From contig NZ_BONV01000001.1 of the NCBI RefSeq assembly GCF_016862895.1, positions 248,001 through 312,000 on the forward strand: a stretch of 64,000 nucleotides of DNA, read 5' to 3'. The notes under the pieces were generated by a model. The model saw only the letters and a program-made list of their open reading frames with translations, did no database searches and was not told the DNA's origin. Shown here in pieces: positions 25,346 through 32,941 of this stretch. The stretch comes from Planotetraspora kaengkrachanensis (lineage in GTDB: Bacteria > Actinomycetota > Actinomycetes > Streptosporangiales > Streptosporangiaceae). A program made the translations under genes and the position numbers. Position 1 is the stretch's first letter. Each line of letters starts with the position of its first letter.

Positions 25346-25814
25346 GCTGGTGTTTGCGGGTGGCGGCCAGACGGACGGCGTCGAGGATCTTCTCGTATCC
25401 CGTGCACCGGCAGAGATTGCCCGCCAGGGCTTCGCGGATATCGGCGTCCTCGGGGACCCCGGGCGTGCTCTCGATCAGCGAATGCGCCTGAACGATCAGC
25501 CCGGGAGTGCAGAACCCGCACTGTACGGCTCCCGCCTCAACGAACGACCGCTGGACCTCGTCCAGCTCGCCGCCCGAGGCAAGCCCCTCCACCGTGATCA
25601 CGTCCCTGCCCTCGGCCTGGCCGGCCGCGACCAGGCAGGCGCAGACCGGGGTCCCGTCCAGGTAGACCGTGCACGAACCGCACTCACCCTGCTCGCAGGC
25701 GTTCTTGGCCCCCGGGAGGCCGAGCCGCTCCCTGAGGACGTAGAGCAGGCTCTCGCCTTCCCAGACGTCGTCGGCGGCCATCGTCTCGCCGTTGACACTG
25801 ATGTTCACCCTCAT
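25341..25814 (-). CDS. Xanthine dehydrogenase 2Fe-2S subunit
   Basis: Electron-transfer subunit of a CoxS/XdhC-type molybdenum hydroxylase. The protein has 157 residues. The plant-type 2Fe-2S cluster is CEQGECGSCTVYLDG with a partner Cys in VCACLVA (about 40-65), and the second cluster is CGFCTPG and CRCTGY (about 103-142). The ATG overlaps the FAD-subunit stop. The stop codon lies inside the array A repeat. No molybdopterin (large) subunit gene follows, which is abnormal for this operon type. Confidence 0.93.
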   Translation of the reverse strand: MRVNISVNGETMAADDVWEGESLLYVLRERLGLPGAKNACEQGECGSCTVYLDGTPVCACLVAAGQAEGRDVITVEGLASGGELDEVQRSFVEAGAVQCGFCTPGLIVQAHSLIESTPGVPEDADIREALAGNLCRCTGYEKILDAVRLAATRKHQP

Positions 25815-26674
25815 GCAGTCCCCCTCCCCGCGTAGTCGTTCCATGCCCACCCCAGCGTGCGGCGAGCCATCACGGCGAGCGAATGCAGCCGGTAGTCCGC
25901 CCGCCCGCGCACGTCGTCGATGGGCGCGGCCGCTCCGGCGACGAGCTCGCCGAACCTCCTGGCGACGCCGGGGTCCAGCGGCGAGCGCCCCTCCCAGTCG
26001 AGTTCGGCGGCGACGAACTCCTCCGCCTCGGCGGCGTGCCTGGGGGTGGGGGCCGCGGATCCGATGCCGGTCCCCACGCGCCGCTCCCCGGGGTGCAGGG
26101 CGACGGCGAAGGAGCAGACCGCGATCACCATGGCGTTCCTGGTGCCGATCTTGGAGAAGTACTGCGGGCCGGTCGCCGCGGGGATCCGCACCGCGCGGAT
26201 CAACTCGTCCGGCTCCAGCGCGTGGCGTTTCACGCCGGTGTAGAACTCGGCGATCGGGATCATCCGCGTGCCGCGCACCGACTCCGCCTCCACGATCGCG
26301 CCGGACGCCAGGAGCGGCGGGTGCGCGTCCCCCGCCGGCGAGGCGGCGCCGAGGTTGCCCGCGACGGTGCCCCTGTTGCGGATCTGCGGCGAGCCGACGG
26401 TCCGCGACGCCTGGGCGAGCCCGGGCAGGAGCGCGCCCAGCTCGGCGATCAGCCGGGTGTAGGTCACCCCGGACCCCACGCGGATCTCCGGCCCCGCCGT
26501 CGACCACAGGGTCAGCTCGGCCACGGGGTTCAGGTCGATGAGGGCGGCGGGCCGGCCCTTGTCGAGGTTGATCTCCACCATCACGTCGGTGCCGCCCTGA
26601 ATCGGCGTCGCCTCCGGCCGCTCGGCCTTGTAGGCCAGGGCCTGTTCCCAGGTGAGAGGGCGCAGGAAGTCCAT
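25811..26674 (-). CDS. Xanthine dehydrogenase FAD-binding subunit
   Basis: CoxM/XdhB-type FAD subunit of 287 residues. FAD-binding segments are TPIQGGTDVMVEINLDKGRPAALIDLN (about 24-50) and TVGSPQIRNRGTVAGNLGAASPAGDAHPPLLA (about 92-123). The start MDFLRPLTW at 26674 follows a GGGAG site and lies 4 nt past the uricase stop. The order uricase, FAD subunit, 2Fe-2S subunit fits a purine-degradation operon. Confidence 0.92.
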   Translation of the reverse strand: MDFLRPLTWEQALAYKAERPEATPIQGGTDVMVEINLDKGRPAALIDLNPVAELTLWSTAGPEIRVGSGVTYTRLIAELGALLPGLAQASRTVGSPQIRNRGTVAGNLGAASPAGDAHPPLLASGAIVEAESVRGTRMIPIAEFYTGVKRHALEPDELIRAVRIPAATGPQYFSKIGTRNAMVIAVCSFAVALHPGERRVGTGIGSAAPTPRHAAEAEEFVAAELDWEGRSPLDPGVARRFGELVAGAAAPIDDVRGRADYRLHSLAVMARRTLGWAWNDYAGRGTA

Positions 26675-26678
26675 GGTG

Positions 26679-27542
26679 CTACTCCCAGGCCGGTCCGGCG
26701 CCGGGGGCGTCGTCACGCACGACCGCGCCCTCGATCAGTCCGTACGGCCGGTCGGCGGCGAAGTACACCTCGTCGTCGTTGTCCAGGCCGAACGGCGACA
26801 GGTCGACGAGGAAGTGGTGCCTGTTGGGCAGCGAGAGCCGTACCTCGCAGATCTCGGGGCAGTCGTTCAGCACGCGTGACCCCATGGCGTACAGGGTCTG
26901 CTGCAGGGACAGGCTGTAGGTGCCGCCGAAGGCCGACAGCAGCGCCTGGCGGGCGTTCTCATACGACTTGTCGAAGGCCGCGCCGTCCGTGGCGGCATGC
27001 CGCCACGAGGCGTTCACGGCCGTGGCGAGGATGCGGTCGCGGGTCTCCGGCAGGGTCGTGTACTCGTCCTTGATGTAACCCCAGAACTCCGAGTTCGTCG
27101 TGTTGAGCACGACCAGGCCGGTGAGCCCCGAGACGACCCACGCCTGGAAGCCGTCGTAGTGGGCCACGCAGGTGCGGGTCTCCCTCCCCGACCGGGCGAA
27201 GGAGTGCCCGAAGTCGCCGTTGCGCTCCCAGGCGTACTCCTCCACCGCGACCCGCGCGTGGTGCACGGTCGGCTGGGAGTCGACGAAATGCCGGGCCAGG
27301 AGCAGGGCGAAGTCCTCGATCGCGCCCACGCCGTGCTTCTTGGCGAACGCGTGGACCGTGTTCTTCTGCGTGTCGGTGGCCAGCACCGCCGAGTTGTCCC
27401 CGCTGAGATGCACCTCGGCCATGTCTCCAGACAGCGAGGTGCTGACGTTGAGGTCCTTGATGTGGTGGGCGTCGCCGTGCCTGGTGACCCGCACCACCCT
27501 CGTCTCGGCCTTGCCGTACCTGTTGGGCCCCAAGATGATCAC
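26679..27542 (-). CDS. Urate oxidase (uricase)
   Basis: Cofactor-free oxidation of urate to 5-hydroxyisourate. The protein has 287 residues with the duplicated T-fold layout. Motifs are LGPNRYGKAETRVVRV (N-terminus), ATDTQKNTVHAFAKKHG (near 60-76) with the catalytic Thr/Lys, and LPNRHHFLVDLSPFGLDN near the C-terminus. The GTG at 27542 starts 1 nt after the HIU hydrolase stop, so the two consecutive enzymes are coupled. Confidence 0.95.
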   Translation of the reverse strand: MIILGPNRYGKAETRVVRVTRHGDAHHIKDLNVSTSLSGDMAEVHLSGDNSAVLATDTQKNTVHAFAKKHGVGAIEDFALLLARHFVDSQPTVHHARVAVEEYAWERNGDFGHSFARSGRETRTCVAHYDGFQAWVVSGLTGLVVLNTTNSEFWGYIKDEYTTLPETRDRILATAVNASWRHAATDGAAFDKSYENARQALLSAFGGTYSLSLQQTLYAMGSRVLNDCPEICEVRLSLPNRHHFLVDLSPFGLDNDDEVYFAADRPYGLIEGAVVRDDAPGAGPAWE

Positions 27543-27543
27543 G

Positions 27544-27891
27544 CTAGCTCCCCCGGTAGGTCGAGTAGGCGAACGGGCTGAGCAGCAGCGGAACATGATG
27601 GTGTTCACCGGCGTCGCGGATGGTGAAGACGATGCTGACCTCGGGGAAGAAGGCGTCCTGCCCGAGGTAGGCGGCGGTGTCGAACACGAGCCGGTAGGTC
27701 CCGGGACGGGGATCGCCGTCGGCGGCCCACTCGCGGCCCAGGGGGGACCACTCGCGGATCCGGCCGTCGCCGTCGGTCCGTCCCTCCGCGACTGGCACGA
27801 ACCCGTGCGGCGCGCGGCGCGACAGCCGTACGAACAGGCCGGGGGCGGGCCGTCCCGTGACGGTGTCGAGCACGTGGGTGGACAGGCTCAT
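27544..27891 (-). CDS. 5-hydroxyisourate hydrolase (transthyretin-like)
   Basis: Opens 5-hydroxyisourate to OHCU. The protein has 115 residues. The N-terminal LSTHVLDTVTGRPAPG carries the catalytic His, and the C-terminus ends YSTYRGS, the diagnostic TRP tetrapeptide. The ATG at 27891 overlaps the OHCU decarboxylase stop (ATGA). Confidence 0.96.
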   Translation of the reverse strand: MSLSTHVLDTVTGRPAPGLFVRLSRRAPHGFVPVAEGRTDGDGRIREWSPLGREWAADGDPRPGTYRLVFDTAAYLGQDAFFPEVSIVFTIRDAGEHHHVPLLLSPFAYSTYRGS

Positions 27892-28361
27892 CGGCCCTCC
27901 CACAGCTTCGCCAGCCTCAGCTTCACGATCGCGTTCAGCTCCTCACGGACGATCTTCCGTTCGGACTCCTCGTCGCCCGCCAGCCGTTCGCGCAGGAAGA
28001 CCAGCATCTCGCCGGCGCTGCGGCCGGTCGCGCAGACCAGGTAGACGTGCCCGAACCGCTCCTCGTAGGCGGCGTTGCCCTCCCGGATGGCGTCGAGAAC
28101 CTCCCGGTCGGCCGCCGTGGTCCCCGACTGCTCGCTGCGCGACCACGCGGCCTCCCTGCCGTCCCCTGACGGCCGCTCGCCGATCCGGGGGTGCGCCGCG
28201 AGCGCCTCCTCGACGTCGGGCCAGGTGAGGTCGGCGATCGCCGCCTCCCCCGCGTCGACGAGGCCGGCGAGGTCCCGGTACGGCCCCCGCCGCGCGACCG
28301 CCGACACCCAGGCCGTGGACGCGCAGCAGGAACGCAGGTCCTGCCGGCTGATTTCACGCAT
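27888..28361 (-). CDS. OHCU decarboxylase
   Basis: Converts OHCU to S-allantoin. The protein has 157 residues. Motifs are AAHPRIGERP with the catalytic His (near residue 64) and an AAYEERFGHVYLVCATGRSAGEML segment typical of the family. First gene of the purine-degradation cluster; the start at 28361 gives the standard N-terminus MREISRQDLRSCC. Divergent from nfo, and no purine-responsive regulator gene is adjacent. Confidence 0.94.
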   Translation of the reverse strand: MREISRQDLRSCCASTAWVSAVARRGPYRDLAGLVDAGEAAIADLTWPDVEEALAAHPRIGERPSGDGREAAWSRSEQSGTTAADREVLDAIREGNAAYEERFGHVYLVCATGRSAGEMLVFLRERLAGDEESERKIVREELNAIVKLRLAKLWEGR

Positions 28362-28498
28362 GGCAGCAAGTAGACAACCCTGTGCGTACCAGGTCCAGCA
28401 GCGGGAACTCCCAAGTGCCCGTCCCCGCACCCTCGCCGGTTTGTACGTTGACACAAAGGGAGCGGCCACAAAGGGGCCGACATTACGCTGGACGCATC

Positions 28499-29338
28499 AT
28501 GACTTCAACGAATCTCATCGGCGGGCACGTGTTCGTCACGGGGGGCCTGGCGACCGGTGGGCTGAAATACGCCGCCGAGATCGGTGCGGAGATGATCCAG
28601 GTCTTCGTCACCAACCCGCGGGGCTGGGCGCTCAGCGTGGGCAATCCGGCCGAGGACGAGAAGCTGGCCGCCTCGGGCGTGCAGACCTTCGTCCACGCCA
28701 ACTACCTGATCAACTTCGGCTCGCCCACTCCGGCGACCCTGGAGAACTCGGTCGCGGTGACTCGCCACACGCTGCGCCGCGCGGCGCAGGTCGGGGCACG
28801 CGGCGTGGTCGTCCACACGGGCTCGGCCGTCAGCCAGTCACGCGAGGACGCCCTGCGCCAGGTGCGCGAGCACCTGCTGCCCCTGCTCGACGAGATCGAC
28901 GAGGACGGCCCCGACCTGCTGCTCGAGCCCATGGCCGGGCAGGGCCAGATGCTCTGCGCCACCGTGCAGGATCTCGGCCCCTACCTGGAGGCCCTCGATC
29001 ATCACCCCAAGGTGGGCGTCTGCCTGGACACCTGCCACGCGTTCGCGGCCGGTCACGACCTCGCCGCCCCCGACGGGGTGGGGGCCACCCTCGACGCGCT
29101 GAACGAGATCGCCCCGGGCCGCCTCCGGCTGATCCACGCCAACGACTCCAAGGACGTGTGCGGCTCGAAGAAGGACCGGCACGAGAACATTGGCGCCGGG
29201 CACATCGGCGCGCAGGCCTTCGCCGATCTCATGCGTCATCCGGTCGCCGCCGGGATCTCGCTCTGCATCGAGACGCCGGGCAAGGGCGAGAAGCACCGGG
29301 AGGACATCGAGGTGCTCAAGAAGCTCCGGAGCGTCTGA
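28499..29338 (+). CDS. nfo: Endonuclease IV (AP endonuclease)
   Basis: Zinc-dependent AP endonuclease of base-excision repair with a TIM-barrel fold. The protein has 279 residues. Metal-binding motifs are FVHANYLINFGSP, LLLEPMAGQG, VGVCLDTCHAFAAGHD, LIHANDSK, RHENIGAGHIG and LCIETPGKGE. The ATG at 28499 gives the standard start; upstream in-frame codons are non-coding. The stop region (GCGTCTGACCG) is repeated in degenerate form downstream. Confidence 0.95.
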   Translation: MTSTNLIGGHVFVTGGLATGGLKYAAEIGAEMIQVFVTNPRGWALSVGNPAEDEKLAASGVQTFVHANYLINFGSPTPATLENSVAVTRHTLRRAAQVGARGVVVHTGSAVSQSREDALRQVREHLLPLLDEIDEDGPDLLLEPMAGQGQMLCATVQDLGPYLEALDHHPKVGVCLDTCHAFAAGHDLAAPDGVGATLDALNEIAPGRLRLIHANDSKDVCGSKKDRHENIGAGHIGAQAFADLMRHPVAAGISLCIETPGKGEKHREDIEVLKKLRSV

Positions 29339-29480
29339 CCGTCCCTGGCTCCGGAACTTCCAGCCGGGCTCTGGGCGTGTGACCGTAGCGGGCTCCGGAG
29401 CGTCGGCCCTGGGGTTTGCAGCGTCTGACCGCCTTGGGCTTCGGCGCCTGGTTCGACCGTTCGGCGCCTGTCCGACCGCT
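29331..29480 (+). repeat. Degenerate downstream copies of the nfo stop-codon region
   Basis: GCGTCTGACCG at 29331 (spanning the nfo TGA) recurs as GCGTGTGACCG at 29375 and GCGTCTGACCG at 29421, then as shorter GACCG copies near 29455 and 29473. GCTCCGGAGCGTC at 29323 recurs at 29392. No open frame is supported here. It looks like decayed tandem duplication that starts at the gene end. Confidence 0.6.
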
Positions 29481-29490
29481 CTGTGCGTTT

Positions 29491-29831
29491 CGGGACGGCG
29501 CCCCCAGACGCCGTCCCGCCGCCCTTCTTCTCGCGGTGTCCCCCCGGACCACCGCCCCCGCGATGGCGGCGCCCCCCGAAAGCCGCCTTCGCCTGATGGC
29601 GTCCCCCCGGACCGCCACCTCCGGTGACGGCGCCCCAGGACCGCCACCCAGTGATCGCGGTGCCCCCGGACGCCGCGTTTCCTCTGGTACGGCGCCCCTG
29701 AGCGCCGTTTCCCCCGTGATCACGACGCCCCCGGACGCCGTGTCCCGCTGCGATCCGGCGCCCCCGTATGGCCGGACCGCTCCCGCGGGCCCCCGTCACG
29801 CGGAGCCGGGCCCTCCCCCCCGGTAGGGCCC
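29491..29831. repeat. Array of about ten GC-rich mini-hairpins with C5-6GGA-type loops
   Basis: Successive short inverted repeats share a C-rich loop, often CCCCCGGA. Stems: CGGGACGGCG (29491-29500, 10 bp perfect), GCGGTG (29533), GGCGGC (29565), TGGCG (29597), GGTG (29623), GCGGTG (29657), ACGGCGC (29689), CACGACG (29722), TCCGGC (29754) and GGGCCC (29808). Loops are spaced about 29-39 bp apart apart from the last. No convincing gene on either strand. The first hairpin may serve as the nfo terminator. Confidence 0.75.
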
Positions 29832-30065
29832 GCCCGGTAGCCCCAAGGTGACAACCTGCTCACTTCGATGACTACCCCGCGTGTCTTGCGACGCGGGAAA
29901 GACTACGAGCCGTAATCACACAGGCGGATGGGCCTTCGGACGAGCGGTCTCTAGTTCGCGCCATGCGGTGAGCCGAATCGCGATGAGCGGGGTCCCTGAA
30001 GCGACGAACGGTCGCTCCTGATGCACATCGCCTCCCCGACGCCTTCGGGGCGGCCGTCGCACGGC
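29832..30065. other. Gene-free stretch before the LytTR regulator
   Basis: Continues the 727-base gap after nfo. It contains a hairpin CCCGCGT-N8-ACGCGGG (29876-29897) and a short CCCCG/CGGGG hairpin near 30033-30050 that could end the LytTR transcript. No supported gene. Confidence 0.5.
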
Positions 30066-30821
30066 TCATCGGATGTCGCCGGCGGGCACCGGCCCGGTCC
30101 TGTACTGACGGACCAACTGCTCGCGGACCTGCCGCGTGTGCCGCCTGCTCACCGGGAGCACCTTGGAACCGACCTGGAGGACCACACGGCCGGCGTCGAA
30201 GCGCAACTCGCTGACGTGCCTGGCGTTCACCAGCGTGCTGCGATGGGCCCGGATGAAACCGGAACCGCCCCAGCGGCGTTCGAGCGCCGCCAGGGACATC
30301 CGGACCAGGTAGGTCGAGTCGGCCGTGTGCAGGCGCACGTAGTCGCCGTGCGCCTCGGCGTGGGACACGTCCTGCTGCGCCAGGAACTTCGTCCGCCCGC
30401 CCAGCTCGACCGGGATGACGTCGGTGGCCTCCTCGCCCGTCGAGGGGGCCACGGCGGCCCACAGGCGCCGTACGGCCTCCGCCAGCCGCTCGGGGCGTAC
30501 CGGCTTCAGCAGGTAGTCGACGGCCTCCAGCTCGAACGCCTGGACGGCGCAGTCATGGGCGCTGACGAAGATGAGGCGCGGCGGGGAGGGGAAGCCGCCG
30601 ATCAGCCGGGCGAGGTCCAGCCCGTCGAGGCCGGGCATGCGCACGTCGAGGAAGACCCCGTCGAGACGCTCCCCCGCGGCGATCATCTGGACCATGTCCT
30701 GGAGCGCGGCGCCCCCGTCGGACGCCATGGCGACATGCTCCACGCGGGCATCCTGCCGCAGGAGATAGGCGAGCTCGGAAAGGGCGGGGACCTCGTCGTC
30801 GACAGCGAGAACGCGCAGCAT
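30066..30821 (-). CDS. LytTR-type response regulator
   Basis: The protein has 251 residues. The receiver domain (about 1-118) has VDDE, the phospho-acceptor Asp in GVFLDVRMPGLDG and Lys in DYLLKPV. A C-terminal LytTR DNA-binding domain (about 145-245) holds AEAHGDYVRLHT and GFIRAHRSTLVNARHV. It lies 66 nt downstream of the LytS-like kinase on the same strand, the expected partner. Targets are unknown; no DNA site is evident nearby. Confidence 0.93.
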   Translation of the reverse strand: MLRVLAVDDEVPALSELAYLLRQDARVEHVAMASDGGAALQDMVQMIAAGERLDGVFLDVRMPGLDGLDLARLIGGFPSPPRLIFVSAHDCAVQAFELEAVDYLLKPVRPERLAEAVRRLWAAVAPSTGEEATDVIPVELGGRTKFLAQQDVSHAEAHGDYVRLHTADSTYLVRMSLAALERRWGGSGFIRAHRSTLVNARHVSELRFDAGRVVLQVGSKVLPVSRRHTRQVREQLVRQYRTGPVPAGDIR

Positions 30822-30887
30822 GGCCACACCGTGCCCCGTGGCCCGCCCTCCGCGCAAGCCGTCCGTCGACAATCCGTGATATCGCGA

Positions 30888-32015
30888 CTACGACAAGTTG
30901 TGGGCGGAGTGGCATTTGGGCACTCTCAGGCGGATTCGTGTGCCCTCGCCGGGAGCCGAGTCGACCACCAGGCCGTAATCGTGGCCGTAGATGTGCCGCA
31001 TGCGCAGGTCGACGTTGCTCAGCCCGATCCCCGCCGTAGCGTCCTCCCCGAGGACGGCTCTGACGTGCTCGGGTTCCATCCCGATCCCGTCGTCCTCGAC
31101 CAGGATGTGCGCCTCGGGCCCCGCGTCCTTGATCACCACGCGGACCTCGCCGGGCATGCCGTGCTTGATGGCGTTCTCGACCAGAGGCTGCAGGCAGAGG
31201 AACGGCACGGGCACCCGCAGTACCTCAGGGGCCACCTGGACGGTGAAGCGCATGCGGTCGCCGAACCTCGCGCGCTCCAGTAGGAGGTAGCGGTCCACGC
31301 AGCTCAGCTCGTCGGCCAGCGTCGTGAAGTCGCGCACCCTGCGCAGGGCGTATCGGGTGAAGTCGGCGAAGTCCAGCAGCAGTTCGCGGGCCCGTTCCGG
31401 ATCGGTGCGGACGAACGAGGCGATCGTCGTCAGCGAGTTGTAGACGAAGTGGGGCGAGATCTGCGCCCGCAGCGCGCGCATCTCGGCCTCCAGCATGCGC
31501 CTGCGCGAGGTGTCCAGCTCGGCCAGCTCCAGCTGCCCGGAGACCCATCGGCCGACCTCCGTCGCCGTGCGCACCAGGACGGCGCTGACCTCGGCGTCGT
31601 AGACCGCAAGCGTGCCGATCATCCGTCCCTCGACCGTCAGCGGCACGAGCACGGCGCTGGGCTCGCCCGCGACCACGTGCGGACGGCCGCCCATCATGAC
31701 GACCCGGACCTCGGTGAGCACCCGCTCGTCGTCCGGCACGCCGTCCCCGTCACGCGCGAGCACCTGCTCCGCCGACGTGATGGCCAGCGCGGAGGTCCCC
31801 AGCAACGTGCGCAGGTGCCGTACGGCCTTGCGGGCGGAGTTCCCGTTCAGGCCGCCGCGGAGCGAGGGCGCGGCCAGGCCGGCGATGTGGAGGGCGAGGT
31901 AGGTCGGCTCCCCCGCGAGCTCGCCGCGGCACGGTCTCCCGCGCGCGAGGGCGAACCCGAGCGCTCCGGTGACGGCGCACAGCCCGAGCCAGGCGACAAC
32001 AGACACGCCGGTCAC
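30888..32015 (-). CDS. LytS-like sensor histidine kinase
   Basis: The product has 375 residues. An N-terminal membrane segment (VVAWLGLCAVTGALGFALA) is followed by a GAF-like sensor region, then His_kinase motif LRAQISPHFVYNSLTTIASF with the phospho-His near residue 190, and an HATPase domain (ENAIKHG, VEDDGIGM, GIGLSNVDLRM). It has one membrane helix rather than the multi-helix 5TM-LYT sensor. Paired with the LytTR regulator downstream. Confidence 0.92.
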   Translation of the reverse strand: MTGVSVVAWLGLCAVTGALGFALARGRPCRGELAGEPTYLALHIAGLAAPSLRGGLNGNSARKAVRHLRTLLGTSALAITSAEQVLARDGDGVPDDERVLTEVRVVMMGGRPHVVAGEPSAVLVPLTVEGRMIGTLAVYDAEVSAVLVRTATEVGRWVSGQLELAELDTSRRRMLEAEMRALRAQISPHFVYNSLTTIASFVRTDPERARELLLDFADFTRYALRRVRDFTTLADELSCVDRYLLLERARFGDRMRFTVQVAPEVLRVPVPFLCLQPLVENAIKHGMPGEVRVVIKDAGPEAHILVEDDGIGMEPEHVRAVLGEDATAGIGLSNVDLRMRHIYGHDYGLVVDSAPGEGTRIRLRVPKCHSAHNLS

Positions 32016-32033
32016 CGTAACGGCTCGAGGGCC

Positions 32034-32645
32034 TCAGAGAGGGCCGTCGCCCGGCTCCTCCTGATATGAGTAGCGCTGCTCCGTCCAGGGGTCGCCGAGG
32101 TTGTGATAGCCGCGTTCCTCCCAGAAACCGCGCCTGTCCTCGGTCAGGTACTCGATCCCGCGCGCCCATTTCACGCTTTTCCACGCATAGAGGTGGGGAA
32201 CCACGGCTCGGAGGGGGAATCCCCGTTCCGGCGGAAGCTGCTTGCCCTCGAGCTCGATGGCGAACAGCGTCGTGTCCCGTGCGAAGTCGTCCATGCGGAC
32301 GTTGGCGCTGTAGCCGTACTCGGCCCAGATCATCACGTGGCGGACGTCCGGCGCGGGAGGGGCCTGCTCGAGAAGCTCGGCGGCGGAGACGCCCTCCCAC
32401 TCGTAACCCATGATCGAGAACTTGGTCACGCAGTGGAAGTCGGCGATCACCGAGGTCCTGGGCAGAGCCGAGAACTGGTCCCAGGTGAACTCGTGGACCC
32501 GGCCGGTCTCCGTCGCCCCGAACACCTGGAAACGCCACGTCTGCGGGCGGAACGTCGGCACTCTGCCGTAGTGGATGACGGGACGTCCTCGTGCGATGTG
32601 CTGCCCAGGGGGCAGGCGGTTCTCCTCCTCAGACATCTCCGGCAC
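32034..32645 (-). CDS. Molybdopterin-dependent oxidoreductase (sulfite oxidase-like domain)
   Basis: The product has 203 residues, a single oxidoreductase-molybdopterin-binding domain. FHCVTKFS (near residue 71) carries the Cys that ligates Mo, with WEGVSAAELL and VVPHLYAWKSVKWARGIEYL matching the YedY/SorA-like fold. No signal peptide, so cytoplasmic, and the dimerisation domain of true sulfite oxidase is missing. Substrate unknown. GTG 32645 lies 6 nt after CAGTAT; an ATG three codons later is possible. Confidence 0.85.
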   Translation of the reverse strand: MPEMSEEENRLPPGQHIARGRPVIHYGRVPTFRPQTWRFQVFGATETGRVHEFTWDQFSALPRTSVIADFHCVTKFSIMGYEWEGVSAAELLEQAPPAPDVRHVMIWAEYGYSANVRMDDFARDTTLFAIELEGKQLPPERGFPLRAVVPHLYAWKSVKWARGIEYLTEDRRGFWEERGYHNLGDPWTEQRYSYQEEPGDGPL

Positions 32646-32735
32646 GCACCAATACTGTCACCTAGGGGTAGATCACTCGCCACGGCCCCATGGCCTGGGG
32701 ACACGGGCTTCCATCTATGGGATATATTGCGGGAC

Positions 32736-32804
32736 ATGCGCAGTTTCTCGTTTTGGTATGGCGACGGACCCGTGAGGACCGATCGCCTCCACGTGCTGCG
32801 CTGA
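32736..32804 (+). CDS. Aromatic leader peptide of the DAHP synthase attenuator
   Basis: A 22-codon frame beginning MRSFSFWYG, with Phe-Ser-Phe-Trp-Tyr in a row: all three aromatic amino acids, the end products of the pathway encoded next. The ATG lies 7 nt after a TATATT -10 hexamer (32723-32728). A terminator hairpin begins 16 nt after the TGA. The arrangement is that of a ribosome-mediated attenuator. Too short for standard gene calling. Confidence 0.85.
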   Translation: MRSFSFWYGDGPVRTDRLHVLR

Positions 32805-32819
32805 CAGCCAAGGCGAACG

Positions 32820-32860
32820 AAGGCCCCGGGTCCGAAAGGATCCGGGGCCTTCTGCGTTTT
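32820..32860 (+). terminator. Attenuator-type intrinsic terminator upstream of DAHP synthase
   Basis: AAGGCCCCGG-G-TCC, a GAAA tetraloop, GGA-T-CCGGGGCCTT, then CTGCGTTTT. A 13-pair stem with one G/T opposition and a U-tract, unusually canonical for this GC-rich genome. It lies between the aromatic leader peptide and the aroF start at 32942, so it should stop transcription when aromatic tRNAs are charged. Confidence 0.88.
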
Positions 32861-32941
32861 CACGGGTTCCACCGGGGCCCACCGGGTCTCCGTCGCACGT
32901 AGTCAGCCAAGTCGCATGTAGTCAGCCGATAGGAGCGTCAC

